Assembly: GCF_000348725.1 (NCBI RefSeq) | Contig: NC_020813.1 | Coordinates: 744,001-808,000 of the forward strand | Direction: 5' to 3' | DNA: 64,000 nt | From: Pseudobdellovibrio exovorus JSS | Lineage (GTDB): Bacteria > Bdellovibrionota > Bdellovibrionia > Bdellovibrionales > Bdellovibrionaceae | Shown: piece after piece, positions 1 to 12,824 of the stretch | Numbering within the stretch: the stretch's first letter is position 1 | Layout: every line of letters starts with the position of its first letter | Notes under the pieces: generated by a model | Seen by the model: the letters and a program-made list of their open reading frames with translations, nothing else | What the model was told of the DNA's origin: nothing | Database searches by the model: none | Translations under genes and position numbers: made by a program

Positions 1-2
1 CT

Positions 3-233
3 GATGTTCGATTTTTCGTTTCTAAAATGGAAGATGCCGCTTTAATGAAAGTGGTGGATGTCATTGATTTATTACTTCCTAAATTTTACCTTTTCAATTG
101 GAAGTCCTATTACTACGTTACGAATATTCCAGCGGGCCAAGATATTTTGTGGGCGGTCGTTCACAGTATGGCTTGGGCTTTAACGTGGCTTGTTGTGGGT
201 ATTTTATTTTTCCGAAGGAAAGAAATTGTTTAA
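3..233 (+). CDS. ABC-2 type transporter permease, C-terminal end (PilI-like by context)
   Basis: Only the last 76 codons lie in the window; the gene begins upstream. The translation is hydrophobic with a final membrane segment (AWALTWLVVGILFF) and ends in the short basic tail FRRKEIV, a common ending of ABC-2 family permeases. In Myxococcus an ABC transporter (PilG/H/I) lies directly before pilD and pilMNOPQ, which is the order seen here, so a PilI-like permease is the best reading. That name rests on context. The permease family call itself rests on a short fragment, so confidence is moderate. The gene overlaps the likely pilD start by 8 bases. Confidence 0.55.
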   Translation, partial: DVRFFVSKMEDAALMKVVDVIDLLLPKFYLFNWKSYYYVTNIPAGQDILWAVVHSMAWALTWLVVGILFFRRKEIV

Positions 234-1011
234 TTTTGATTGGTTAACCGCTTCAATAGGTTTTTTATTTGGTGCGTGTCTTGGTAGTTTTGCAAACGTC
301 ATCATTTATCGCTGGCCGCAGGGATTATCCCTTTTAGGTCGTAGTTACTGCTATAATTGTAAAAACACAGTGGCGTGGTATCACAATATACCTATTTTTT
401 CTTATTTCTGGCTGAGAGGCCGCTGCGCTCGCTGTAAAGCTCCATTTTCTATCCGTTACCCTCTGGTTGAGTTTCTTATGGGAGCCTTATTCTTTGCTGT
501 GATTGCTTATTACGGCGTAAGCTGGCTGACCCTTGAATATCTTGTTTTGGTTTTTGGTTTAGTGACCGCCAGCTTTATTGATTTAGATCACATGATTTTA
601 CCGGACGAGATCACCTTAGGGGGATTAGCTCTGGCTTTAATCGGTGCCGCTCTTAACCCTGAACGGGAATTTTTAGATGCCCTCTGGGGTTGCCTTTTCG
701 GAGGCGGAATTCTGTGGTTGGTGGCCTATGTGTACTATGCTTTCACAGGGCGTGAAGGTTTAGGTGGCGGGGATATTAAGCTTCTCGCATGGTTGGGCGC
801 TCTTTTGGGGTGGAAGGCGATTCCTTTTATTATCTTAAGTTCTTCAATTGTCGGTTCGGTGGTGGGGCTTCTGGCTTCGCGAAAAACGGAAGATGGTCTT
901 AGAACCATGATTCCATTCGGGCCTTTCTTAGCTATGGGCGCTCTTTTGTACATTCTCGGACTAAGGTCCGTAGGTGTTTGGTATGTACAGCTCTTTTTCC
1001 CCGATATCTAG
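226..1011 (+). CDS. pilD: prepilin peptidase / N-methyltransferase PilD
   Basis: Inner-membrane aspartyl protease that cleaves type IV prepilin leaders and methylates the new N-terminus. Visible features are the N-terminal FGACLGSFANVIIYRWP signature, two CxxC pairs (CYNC and CARC) of the cytoplasmic zinc-binding domain, the first catalytic Asp in ASFIDLDHMILPDE, and the second in the GGGDIKLLAWLG motif. Several membrane segments follow. I chose the TTG at 226 because GAAGGAAAG lies just before it; a longer frame from TTG 190 has no good ribosome site. The protein is about 261 residues, normal for the family. It overlaps the upstream permease gene, so it is probably translated from the same mRNA. 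Confidence 0.93.
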   Translation: MFNFDWLTASIGFLFGACLGSFANVIIYRWPQGLSLLGRSYCYNCKNTVAWYHNIPIFSYFWLRGRCARCKAPFSIRYPLVEFLMGALFFAVIAYYGVSWLTLEYLVLVFGLVTASFIDLDHMILPDEITLGGLALALIGAALNPEREFLDALWGCLFGGGILWLVAYVYYAFTGREGLGGGDIKLLAWLGALLGWKAIPFIILSSSIVGSVVGLLASRKTEDGLRTMIPFGPFLAMGALLYILGLRSVGVWYVQLFFPDI

Positions 1012-1028
1012 CAGGGATCTAATTTTTA

Positions 1029-1092
1029 GCTAGACCTATGCTAGACCAAGATACCCACAATCTTTGACAGACCTAAGGCTGAGGTCAATAAT
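1029..1092 (+). promoter_or_regulatory. predicted promoter of the pilM operon with repeat motifs
   Basis: TTGACA (1064-1069) and AATAAT (1087-1092) are separated by 17 bases, close to the sigma-70 consensus, about 24 bases before the pilM start. The spacer itself begins with GACCT and ends with AGGTC, an inverted repeat. Upstream, GCTAGACC occurs twice (1029-1036 and 1040-1047), 11 bases apart, about one helical turn. These may be regulator sites; no regulator can be named. Confidence 0.6.
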
Positions 1093-1115
1093 TAGATTGG
1101 GAGTATACTCGCAGC

Positions 1116-2165
1116 ATGTTTTTTACATCCAAGAAGATTATTGGAATCGATATCGGTTCCAGCTCTATTAAATTAGCCGAAGTGAGCCAAAACTCAAAGG
1201 GCGTCGTATTAGAGAACTTTGCTGTTATCCCATCCCCTCAACAAGCCATTAATAATGGTGAAATTACAGATACAATCCTTGTGGCGGAAAGCATCAGAAC
1301 AGCCTTTAAAGAACATGGATTTAAGAATAAGAGTGCCTCTGTGGGCTTGTCGGGAACAGCTGTTATTATCAAAAAAATTAGTATTCCCAAAGTCGATCCT
1401 AAAAAACTGCGCGAGCAAATTCGCTATGAGGCTTCTCAGTACCTGCCGTTTGATGTCAGTCAGGTAACGATTGAGCATCATGTGCTGTCTTTTACAAGTC
1501 AGCCGGACAATATGGATATCTTAGTTATTGCGGCTCAGAATGAATTTATTTTGAACTACTTAAGCTCAGTAAATCAGGCTGGTCTGAAATGTGGGATATT
1601 AGATGTAAATAGCTTGGCTTTAGCCAATGTATTCGAACTGAATTATGGACGCATGAATGAACCGATTGCGCTATTTAACTTCGGCTCCAATATCACTAAT
1701 TTTCTAGTGCTTTTACAGGGCGAAGTGATCTTTTCGCGTGATATTCCGGTAGGTGGATTCCACTTTACGAATGAGATCAGTAAAAATATGGGTGTTACCT
1801 TTGATGAGGCTGAAACCCTAAAAATTTCTCAAAGTGCTCAGCAAGAAGTTCCTGAAGAGACGCGAACTTTTATGAATATGGCTCTGGACTATGTCACAGA
1901 GGAAATTCGCAACAGTATTGATTTCTACACGGCTACGGCGCAAGGGCACATCATCAATAAAGCGTATTTTACAGGTGGAGCGAGTTTAACAGCAGGATTG
2001 ATTGATCATCTTGCCGATGTTCTTAAACTGCCATTTGAAGTGATGAATCCTTACAACGCGATTAAAGCGGGAAATAAAAAGTTTTCATCAGAATATTTGC
2101 AGCAGATATCTCCATTTGTCTCGATTGTTTGCGGTCTGGCGATGCGAAAGCCGGGTGAAAAATGA
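1116..2165 (+). CDS. pilM: type IV pilus assembly protein PilM
   Basis: Cytoplasmic actin-like ATPase of the pilus alignment complex, which binds the N-terminus of PilN. The 349-residue length is typical. The phosphate-1 loop IGIDIGSSSIKLAEV lies at residues 9-23, a second phosphate loop (FNFGSNITNFLVL) near residue 190, and the adenosine motif (YFTGGASLTAGL) near 287-298. The Q(I/L)RYEASQYLPF stretch is a PilM hallmark. The start ATG is preceded by TGGGAG. The stop overlaps pilN by ATGA, indicating translational coupling in the pilMNOPQ operon. Confidence 0.95.
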   Translation: MFFTSKKIIGIDIGSSSIKLAEVSQNSKGVVLENFAVIPSPQQAINNGEITDTILVAESIRTAFKEHGFKNKSASVGLSGTAVIIKKISIPKVDPKKLREQIRYEASQYLPFDVSQVTIEHHVLSFTSQPDNMDILVIAAQNEFILNYLSSVNQAGLKCGILDVNSLALANVFELNYGRMNEPIALFNFGSNITNFLVLLQGEVIFSRDIPVGGFHFTNEISKNMGVTFDEAETLKISQSAQQEVPEETRTFMNMALDYVTEEIRNSIDFYTATAQGHIINKAYFTGGASLTAGLIDHLADVLKLPFEVMNPYNAIKAGNKKFSSEYLQQISPFVSIVCGLAMRKPGEK

Positions 2166-2797
2166 TCAAGATCAACCTACTCAACACCTATAAAGAGGCA
2201 GCGGGTGGATCGTCAGCGGGGGCGTCAGGTAATATCGTATTATCTGATGATGACGAGAAAAAAAAGATTCTGACCGAGTTTGCCAAAAGGGCATTAGTCG
2301 TTATCATTGGTCCACTAGCGTTGTATATTTATGAAATGCAAACTCTTCCCGAGTTGCAACGAGAAATGAACACGTTGAATGCTCGTTTAGCAGAAATGCA
2401 AGAGTTCAATAACAGCAAGCAAGATTTAGCTAATGAAATCAAAAAGTACGAGCAGGAACAAGAACAGTTCAATGCTCAAATGGATTTTATTAACAAAATC
2501 ACGCGTGATAAAGTTAATGAATATAAGCTTTTCCAACATTTAAAAGACTCTACTCCTGAAAATGTATGGATTAATAAGTTAGAGCTAATGGATAATCTTC
2601 TGACGATTACAGCTGAAAGCGATGATTCCAAAGAGATCGAAAAGTTTATCCAACGTCTTTCGAATGCAGATTTTATTTCAAACTTGGTTCCTTTAAGTCA
2701 GACCAATAAAAAAGACTTTTACAATACCGGTGTAGATACAACTGTATTTACAGTACGAGCCCAAATGAACTCTGATGCAGCAGGAGGGGCTCCTTAA
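2162..2797 (+). CDS. pilN: type IV pilus assembly protein PilN
   Basis: Single-pass inner-membrane protein linking cytoplasmic PilM to periplasmic PilO. The N-terminus MIKINLLN matches the INLLP-like peptide that docks on PilM. A membrane helix lies at about residues 43-60, followed by a coiled coil to about residue 115 and a small periplasmic alpha/beta domain. At 211 residues it is slightly longer than many homologues because of a Gly/Ser/Asp-rich insert at about 13-35 before the membrane helix. The start overlaps the pilM stop and the stop overlaps the pilO start (TAATG). Confidence 0.92.
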   Translation: MIKINLLNTYKEAAGGSSAGASGNIVLSDDDEKKKILTEFAKRALVVIIGPLALYIYEMQTLPELQREMNTLNARLAEMQEFNNSKQDLANEIKKYEQEQEQFNAQMDFINKITRDKVNEYKLFQHLKDSTPENVWINKLELMDNLLTITAESDDSKEIEKFIQRLSNADFISNLVPLSQTNKKDFYNTGVDTTVFTVRAQMNSDAAGGAP

Positions 2798-3447
2798 TGA
2801 AAGCCTTGAAGCTGATTTCAGAATTATCATTAAGTCGTATGTTGGTGATCGCCATATTAGCGACAGTTGGCTATTTCTTTTTATATTTTAATGATGGTTC
2901 ATTCTTCAAAAGCCAAATTGCAAGTCTTCGCGGGATGATTGCAGAAGAAGAAGCTAAGCGTGTTGATATCGAAAAAGTAATGAAAAAAGAAGAAGAGATG
3001 CGTGGTAATCTCTTGCAACTCGAGAGAAATCTAGAGGTTGTTAAATCTAAAATTCCTAACGATTTCAAGGACACGCAGATGTCGGCTATTATTAATAGTG
3101 CTTCTGCTGTATCAGGGATTAATGTTGTTGAGCTTTTCACTGCCCCAGCGGGCTTTGAAGCGCCACAAGTGATGCGTGGGCCGGGCGAAATGCTGCGTCC
3201 AGAAGACTTGGTCGAAGAAGTCAAATTCACTATTACAGTGAGTGGTTCTTATGATGCCTTCATACGCTTTCTAGATGTCTTAACAAAAGAAGATAAAGTT
3301 ATCAAAATTCGGAACTTTGCGATCGAAAGAAGTTCGACAGGAATTGATGACGATGCCATTCGGTTTAAGGGTGAAATTGTTGGGTTTAAGCAGTCTGCGG
3401 CCGCAAGAAGCCGTTCGGGAGTGACTCAGCAAGGGGGCACTCAATGA
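2797..3447 (+). CDS. pilO: type IV pilus assembly protein PilO
   Basis: Partner of PilN in the inner-membrane alignment complex. A membrane helix (about residues 14-31) is followed by a coiled coil rich in Glu/Lys (about 45-90) and a C-terminal ferredoxin-like domain containing the FTITVSGSYDAFIRFLDVL stretch usual for PilO. The 216-residue length fits. The tail after residue 195 is Ser/Gly/Gln-rich and probably disordered. The stop overlaps pilP (ATGA). Confidence 0.92.
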   Translation: MKALKLISELSLSRMLVIAILATVGYFFLYFNDGSFFKSQIASLRGMIAEEEAKRVDIEKVMKKEEEMRGNLLQLERNLEVVKSKIPNDFKDTQMSAIINSASAVSGINVVELFTAPAGFEAPQVMRGPGEMLRPEDLVEEVKFTITVSGSYDAFIRFLDVLTKEDKVIKIRNFAIERSSTGIDDDAIRFKGEIVGFKQSAAARSRSGVTQQGGTQ

Positions 3448-4049
3448 AGAACTGGTTTTTTGTTTCTTTATTGATGTGTTTAAGCATGCTTTCTATAGGG
3501 ACAGCGGCTTGGGCTCAAGGGCAAACTCAGCTCACTCCAGCTGAAGCTGAGGCTTTGAAGCAGCAGGTGCTACAGCTGCAGCAGCAACAGGGAACGACTC
3601 AATCTGTACCTATTCCTGTAACGGATGCCAATGCAGCGGTGGGAACAGCTCCAGCGGCTCCTGTACCACCAGCCGATCCTAATCTTATTACGAATTCGCG
3701 TGACTTGGATAAGAAGGTAGCGACGCGTGTAAAAGACCCTTTTATGTTGCCGAACCATCTGTATGTCAAAATTAAGAAGAAACTGGGTAATGCAGAGGGA
3801 GCAGAAGGCTTTGTTGATGAAAGTGTTGAACCACAAAGGCGCTGGGCTATTCGTCATTATAAATTAGTGGGTATTATCTGGAATGTCAGTCAGCCTAAAG
3901 CCATGATTACAGATAAAGACAATACTCTGCATATGTTTTTGGTTAAAGATAAAATAGGAAATAATGAGGGCCAGATTACGGCTATTCGAGACGGAGAAGT
4001 TGTCATTAATGAAAAGGGCAGCGAGATACGTTTGAAACTAAGCAATTAG
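3444..4049 (+). CDS. pilP: type IV pilus assembly protein PilP
   Basis: Periplasmic protein joining the PilN/PilO complex to the PilQ secretin. It has an N-terminal signal peptide (cleavage likely after AWA, about residue 24), a Gln/Ala/Pro-rich linker, and a C-terminal beta domain beginning near YKLVGIIWNVSQPKAMI, characteristic of PilP. Length is 201 residues. Many PilP proteins are lipoproteins, but this signal has no cysteine at the cleavage site; the only Cys is inside the hydrophobic core. It is the fourth gene of pilMNOPQ, with only 27 bases before the pilQ start. Confidence 0.9.
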   Translation: MKNWFFVSLLMCLSMLSIGTAAWAQGQTQLTPAEAEALKQQVLQLQQQQGTTQSVPIPVTDANAAVGTAPAAPVPPADPNLITNSRDLDKKVATRVKDPFMLPNHLYVKIKKKLGNAEGAEGFVDESVEPQRRWAIRHYKLVGIIWNVSQPKAMITDKDNTLHMFLVKDKIGNNEGQITAIRDGEVVINEKGSEIRLKLSN

Positions 4050-4076
4050 TGCTTTTTGATTCATTTAGGAGGAATG

Positions 4077-6317
4077 ATGGCAAAAAAAATATTGAGTGTG
4101 TTGATGGTCGCAACATTCATATTTACCTCGTGTACATCTCACCGCAAAGTTGAAGTGGACGATGAGTTCGCTGTAGATTCTGATTCATCAACAGGTGCAG
4201 ATTTCGGTAATGATCTTTCTTTAGATGATTTGAACTTTGAAGGATCATCAGGTTCAAGCCCAACAGCGGGATCTTCAGGTAATATTGATCAAGACTTAGA
4301 AGATGAGTTAAATAGTCTAAGTGCGAGCACTTCCTCTCCATCAGCTCCGGTAGCAGATCCTAACGAGTTGACTTTAGATGACGAGTTTTTAGATGCACCT
4401 CCACCTCCTGTGGCAACGGCTCCGCCACCAGCGCCGGAACCACCAGTATTTGAAGAGCCGCCAGCTCCCGTATTTGAGCCTCCAGTAGCAGTGACTCCAG
4501 AACCGCCGGTATTTGAAGAGCCACCACTAGAGCCAACGCCCGCACCAATTGTTCCTAGTAAGCCTGCAAGCATCAATAATGTGGCCTACAAAGCAAATGC
4601 GAATGGTGGAACCATTGAAATTGGCGCAGATCAGCCTTTGCAATACACGACACGTATGAACTCTGCGACCAATCAGTTGGTTGTCGAAGTTGAAAACTCT
4701 GTGATTCCAAATAAATTGAAGCGTTCTTTGAACACTAAGGATATGGCTTCTTCTATTGGATCAGTAGATATCTATCAAAATGCGGGCTCTAATGTGGCTC
4801 GTTTCGTAGTACAGCTTCGCCCGGGAGCTGAGGAACCATTCATTCAGACAGAAGGAAATAGTCTTTTGATCATTGGTTCTTCTACTGGTGGGGCTATGCA
4901 GACTAATAATGGAGCTCCAGCTCCTTATGTTGGGGACTCAACGGTTGTTGCAGGGGCTCAGCCTTCAAATGGAACTGATATTACTGCAGATGGTATTATG
5001 AGCTCAGATAGCCTAGAAGAGTTCTTGATCAGTAATAATAAGTTCTATGGTAAGAAAATCTCGATCGAAACTAATAAAATGAATGTTCGCGATGCTTTCC
5101 GCTTTTTAGCGGATGAAAGCGGCGTGAATATCATCATGGACGACGCTATTACTGGAGATGTTTCTTTAAAGCTAAGGGATGTTCCTTGGGATCAAGCCTT
5201 TATCCTTATCTTGAAGTCTAAACAATTAGGGTTTAAACGCCAGGGGAATGTATTAAGAATCGCCCGTTTGGACGATATTAAAAAAGATGAAGACGAAGCC
5301 ATTAAGATGCTCGAGAAACGTAAAAATAACGCTCCGTTGATCGTTAGACGTTTCTTTATCGGGTATGCAAATATCGAAGAGCTTGAAAAGAAAATCACAC
5401 AATTCTTAACGACGACTAGAAACTTGGCCAACGCAGGCGCTGGTGCTGCCGCAGCACAGGCCTCAGCAGTTGAAAATGCTGGAAAGATTATTGCTGACAA
5501 GCGAACTAATTCTTTGATCGTGACGGATACAGAAGAGAATATGACTCGTATTGAAAAGCTAGTGGCGGCATTAGATACGCAGCCTCCTCAGGTGCTCATT
5601 GAAGGTAAGGTCGTAGAAGCTAAAGAAGAATTTACCAGAGGTCTTGGGATCACTTGGGACAGTACTCCTGAAACGACTACGGGCGCTAACAGATCAAAAA
5701 TTAGTATTACGCCTCAGTTAGATTCTGGGTTTGCGATTTTAGATTCCCAGTTCTCTTGGGGACAATTGGATATTCTGGGTTCGTTGACGGCTCGATTACA
5801 ATTAGGTGAAAGGGAAGATAAGGTTCGCGTCTTGTCTTCACCTCGAATTTCAGTCCTTTCAAATGAAAGAGCCACTATCGCGCAGACGGCAGGTATTCTG
5901 ATTCCACGAGTTCAAACGGATTCAAATACTGGAAACGTGAGCACTACATTTGAGGTGGTACAAGTAGGGGTGAACCTGAATGTAACTCCGCAGGTATCTA
6001 ATGAGGGTACTGTGACATTGGATATGGACATTGAGCGTTCCTTCCTAGCGCGAGTCGATGCTCAGGCGCCGGATAAACGAAATGCTAAAACTAAAGTAAT
6101 CGTTAAAAGTGGTGAAACGGCTGTTATCGGGGGAATCTTTGAATCGGAAAGCCGTGATGGTACTTCCGGAGTTCCTGGATTACAGAATATTCCTATTCTA
6201 GGGCGTTTATTCAGAAATGACAGGGAAGGTAAGTCGAAGAATGAATTGGTGATCTTCGTGACACCAACGATTTTAAAGCCAGTAGCAGGCTCAGAACCAC
6301 GAACGGGTAGCTTCTAG
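4077..6317 (+). CDS. pilQ: type IV pilus secretin PilQ
   Basis: Outer-membrane secretin through which the pilus passes. Start chosen at the second of two ATGs, four bases after AGGAGG. Order of parts: a short signal ending in FIFTSC (a lipobox-like cysteine at about residue 19), an acidic and then Pro/Glu-rich linker to about residue 165, an AMIN domain (about 170-275), an STN/N0 domain (about 315-395), a secretin N1 domain with an Ala-rich insertion (about 405-500), and the secretin barrel with the signature VIGGIFESESRDGTSGVPGL and the closing NELVIFVTPTIL. About 746 residues. Last gene of the operon, followed by a terminator hairpin. Confidence 0.95.
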   Translation: MAKKILSVLMVATFIFTSCTSHRKVEVDDEFAVDSDSSTGADFGNDLSLDDLNFEGSSGSSPTAGSSGNIDQDLEDELNSLSASTSSPSAPVADPNELTLDDEFLDAPPPPVATAPPPAPEPPVFEEPPAPVFEPPVAVTPEPPVFEEPPLEPTPAPIVPSKPASINNVAYKANANGGTIEIGADQPLQYTTRMNSATNQLVVEVENSVIPNKLKRSLNTKDMASSIGSVDIYQNAGSNVARFVVQLRPGAEEPFIQTEGNSLLIIGSSTGGAMQTNNGAPAPYVGDSTVVAGAQPSNGTDITADGIMSSDSLEEFLISNNKFYGKKISIETNKMNVRDAFRFLADESGVNIIMDDAITGDVSLKLRDVPWDQAFILILKSKQLGFKRQGNVLRIARLDDIKKDEDEAIKMLEKRKNNAPLIVRRFFIGYANIEELEKKITQFLTTTRNLANAGAGAAAAQASAVENAGKIIADKRTNSLIVTDTEENMTRIEKLVAALDTQPPQVLIEGKVVEAKEEFTRGLGITWDSTPETTTGANRSKISITPQLDSGFAILDSQFSWGQLDILGSLTARLQLGEREDKVRVLSSPRISVLSNERATIAQTAGILIPRVQTDSNTGNVSTTFEVVQVGVNLNVTPQVSNEGTVTLDMDIERSFLARVDAQAPDKRNAKTKVIVKSGETAVIGGIFESESRDGTSGVPGLQNIPILGRLFRNDREGKSKNELVIFVTPTILKPVAGSEPRTGSF

Positions 6318-6342
6318 TAGATTAAATAAAATGAATTGATCT

Positions 6343-6374
6343 AAAAGGCTCTGATGACTATCAGGGCCTTTTTT
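6343..6374. terminator. bidirectional terminator between pilQ and the cupin gene
   Basis: AAAAGGCTCTGAT pairs with ATCAGGGCCTTTT (one G-T wobble) around a four-base GACT loop and is followed by a T run. The A run on the left side lets it also end the leftward cupin transcript. Confidence 0.85.
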
Positions 6375-6385
6375 ATTTTCAGGGA

Positions 6386-6688
6386 TTAAATCGTTTTAGA
6401 ATTTAAGAATAAGCAGGATTCATTTTTAAGATTGCTGTAAGAATAAAGTGTATTCGGCGGCAGTTCGAGTTTATCTCCTGCTCTTAATGCGAATTGAGTT
6501 CCAGATAAGTTGAAAATTAATTCTCCGGATACGATTTGAATGAATTCTCTTAATTGCGTTCTATTATTAGTCAGTTTCAAACCGGATTTTATTTCAATCT
6601 CGGAGTAGTCTAAACCCTCTGCTTGTATCAACTGTATCAAAATGTTCTTACTTGGTGGGATTTCTGCGGTCCATCTGGTGATTTTCAT
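6386..6688 (-). CDS. small cupin-domain protein
   Basis: A 100-residue protein consisting almost wholly of one cupin barrel. The stretch from GELIFNL through FALRAGDKLELPPNTLYSY is the conserved second cupin half with the usual G-x5-P spacing. The first motif is degenerate and lacks the HxH metal ligands, so it may be a non-enzymatic or sensor-type cupin. It is transcribed away from the next gene and convergently with pilQ. No substrate can be inferred. Confidence 0.75.
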   Translation of the reverse strand: MKITRWTAEIPPSKNILIQLIQAEGLDYSEIEIKSGLKLTNNRTQLREFIQIVSGELIFNLSGTQFALRAGDKLELPPNTLYSYSNLKNESCLFLNSKTI

Positions 6689-6776
6689 AAAAAAAGTCCT
6701 CTAATCTAGTTTTGAGACAATAATAATTTAAAGTGTTATCGCTCACTCGTCGATAAAAAAAATGTTGGAGGACACC

Positions 6777-7295
6777 TTGAAGAAGATTAACTCAGAAACC
6801 ACTTCGCAGCATATCAACGATGTTGTTAATTACTTAGAGGCCCATACAAATTTTATTTTTAAATTTGATGAATACATCTTAGAGCTAACACAAAAAGAAG
6901 ATTTGAAAAAAATCACAATTGATTTTGAACAAATTGAAAAGGTTCTTGTTCGTCAGGATGTAGATGGTTCACAGTTCTTACAAGTGAACTTCTCTCATGG
7001 GGCTAAAATTTTAATTACAAAAAATCTAGTTGGCTTTAAGCCGAATCAACTTGTTGGCTTTGATTTGACTCGTATTCCTCGAGTAGTGACCACTGTTGAT
7101 CTAACTAGCGTGGCAAAAGCGATTGATGATCTGTTTGATTCCGAAGAAACGATCGAATCGACCGCTGAAATTGAGATTTTGAAGAAAGTTTATCAAAGTA
7201 TTTTGTATGGTGCTGAAGGAGTGGGATTCAAAATGCAGGCAGAAAAGACGTGGTTTTCGTCCATTTTGCTCAACCCCTCAGCAGTGTCTGCTTAA
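6777..7295 (+). CDS. conserved-looking protein of unknown function
   Basis: About 172 residues, soluble, without a signal peptide or membrane helix, mixed alpha/beta by residue pattern. I do not recognise the family. The start is probably TTG at 6777, since GGAGG sits five bases before it; the in-frame ATG at 6762 is preceded only by A residues. Codon use matches its neighbours. It stands alone between the divergent cupin gene and the rRNA operon promoter. Confidence 0.7.
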   Translation: MKKINSETTSQHINDVVNYLEAHTNFIFKFDEYILELTQKEDLKKITIDFEQIEKVLVRQDVDGSQFLQVNFSHGAKILITKNLVGFKPNQLVGFDLTRIPRVVTTVDLTSVAKAIDDLFDSEETIESTAEIEILKKVYQSILYGAEGVGFKMQAEKTWFSSILLNPSAVSA

Positions 7296-7321
7296 TATTT
7301 CAGAAAACCCCGACATTTTTC

Positions 7322-7383
7322 AAATTTTTTAAAATAATTTAAAAAAACCTATTGACCCCGGCGGGAAAAAAAGAGACTTACAT
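7322..7383 (+). promoter_or_regulatory. predicted promoter P1 of the rRNA operon, with AT-rich upstream element
   Basis: An A/T-only stretch (7322-7347) precedes TTGACC (7352-7357). The -10 box is unclear: TTACAT (7378-7383) gives a 20-base spacer and GACTTA a 17-base spacer. The tract closely resembles the one before P2, which supports a promoter here just before tRNA-Ala. Confidence 0.5.
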
Positions 7384-7399
7384 AGCCCACAACTGCTTC

Positions 7400-7475
<76 letters not shown>

Positions 7476-7498
7476 AACTTAAGTCAGATGGCTTAACT

Positions 7499-7554
7499 TT
7501 TTTTAAAAATAATTAAAAAAAGTTGTTGACGGCGAAAGAAAGGTGCTTTAGAAC
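7499..7554 (+). promoter_or_regulatory. predicted promoter P2 of the rRNA operon
   Basis: TTGACG (7526-7531), a 17-base spacer, then TAGAAC (7549-7554). The preceding A/T-only tract resembles that of P1 in composition and order, as if the promoter region had been duplicated around tRNA-Ala. It should drive the 16S-23S-5S transcript. Confidence 0.6.
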
Positions 7555-7569
7555 AGTTGTCTTTGCTGT

Positions 7570-7605
7570 GGTTCTTTGAAAACTAAATAGTTATGAAGAT
7601 TTTGG
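7570..7605 (+). other. boxA-like antitermination site and 5' arm of the 16S processing stem
   Basis: GGTTCTTTGAAA (7570-7581) matches the boxA-type leader sequence of rRNA operons. AAAACTAAATAG (7579-7590) and GAAGATTTTGG (7595-7605) are complementary to the segments at 9280-9291 and 9264-9273, forming the long stem cut by RNase III to release pre-16S. Confidence 0.75.
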
Positions 7606-7702
7606 GCTAACGTCGTAATCTTTCGAGATTATAGACAAACAATTTTTTCGTATGTTTTTCAAAACATACATATAATAAGCAATTATTAAATTTTACAGTT
7701 TT

Positions 7703-9224
<1,522 letters not shown>

Positions 9225-9263
9225 TATTTAGTTAACTTCGGTTAACTCATTCCTAGGTCAGTA

Positions 9264-9291
9264 CCAAAATCTTTATATGCTATTTAGTTTT
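9264..9291 (+). other. 3' arm of the 16S processing stem
   Basis: CCAAAATCTT and CTATTTAGTTTT are the reverse complements of segments upstream of 16S at 7595-7605 and 7579-7590, leaving only a small internal loop. Together they would form the RNase III substrate. Confidence 0.75.
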
Positions 9292-9309
9292 GATAGAACT
9301 ACGGCCGAT

Positions 9310-9386
<77 letters not shown>

Positions 9387-9415
9387 ACCAATTTTTAAGT
9401 TTTGAACTGTTTTTT

Positions 9416-9478
9416 GGTTCTTTGAAATTCGAATAGATTGATTGTTTTAATTGATTTTTAGCGAGGTTAGAATACTCA
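9416..9478 (+). other. second boxA copy and 5' arm of the 23S processing stem
   Basis: GGTTCTTTGAAA (9416-9427) is identical to the 12-mer before 16S. Bases 9441-9464 are fully complementary to the 3' flank of 23S at 12479-12502, and the pairing extends imperfectly to 9478/12464. This is the RNase III stem that releases pre-23S. Confidence 0.8.
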
Positions 9479-9483
9479 TATAT

Positions 9484-12413
<2,930 letters not shown>

Positions 12414-12463
12414 AATTTTATTTCGGAGCTCTATTAAGTAAACATAGTTTACAGAGTTCTTTT

Positions 12464-12502
12464 TGAGTTCTAACCCATTCGCTAAAAATCAATTAAAACA
12501 AT
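12464..12502 (+). other. 3' arm of the 23S processing stem
   Basis: Complementary to 9441-9478 before 23S. Together the two arms make a stem of more than 30 paired positions enclosing the whole 23S RNA. Confidence 0.8.
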
Positions 12503-12540
12503 TTATTGCTAATAATAACCAATTATTAGCTAAACACTTT

Positions 12541-12658
12541 TCCTGGTGTTTATAGCAGAGAGGTCACACCTGATCCCATTCCGAACTCAGCAGTTAAGCT
12601 CTCTTGCGGCGATGGTATTGCACGCGTGAGCGTGTGAGAGAGTAGCACGATGCCAGGT
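12541..12658 (+). rRNA. rrf: 5S ribosomal RNA
   Basis: About 118 nt. Terminal helix CCTGGTG/TGCCAGG, and the conserved loop segment CCCATTCCGAACTCAG in the usual position. Last RNA of the operon, followed at once by a T-rich stretch and a strong terminator. Confidence 0.96.
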
Positions 12659-12668
12659 CTTTTTTTCT

Positions 12669-12715
12669 AACCCAGTTAAGCGCATGTCAAAATGTACTTA
12701 ACTGGGTTTTTTTTT
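12669..12715 (+). terminator. rRNA operon terminator
   Basis: AACCCAGTTAAG and CTTAACTGGGTT form a perfect 12-bp stem with a 16-base loop, followed by nine T residues. Confidence 0.93.
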
Positions 12716-12824
12716 GCTTTTTTGTCACCCTGTCTAGATTTTAGACGATTTAGATTCTCAAGTCGAATGTGTCGCTTTTAGATTGGTACTCTTATTGATT
12801 ATAGACTCGTAGGTGGAGTGTCCT

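Noticed and set aside
4375-4560. Possible tandem repeat in the pilQ linker
   Set aside because: PVFEEPP-like repeats encode a Pro/Glu spacer; normal for secretin linkers.
4289-4576. Gly/Ser-rich open frame opposite pilQ
   Set aside because: It mirrors the Pro/Glu/Ala-rich linker of PilQ; low complexity only, no ribosome site.
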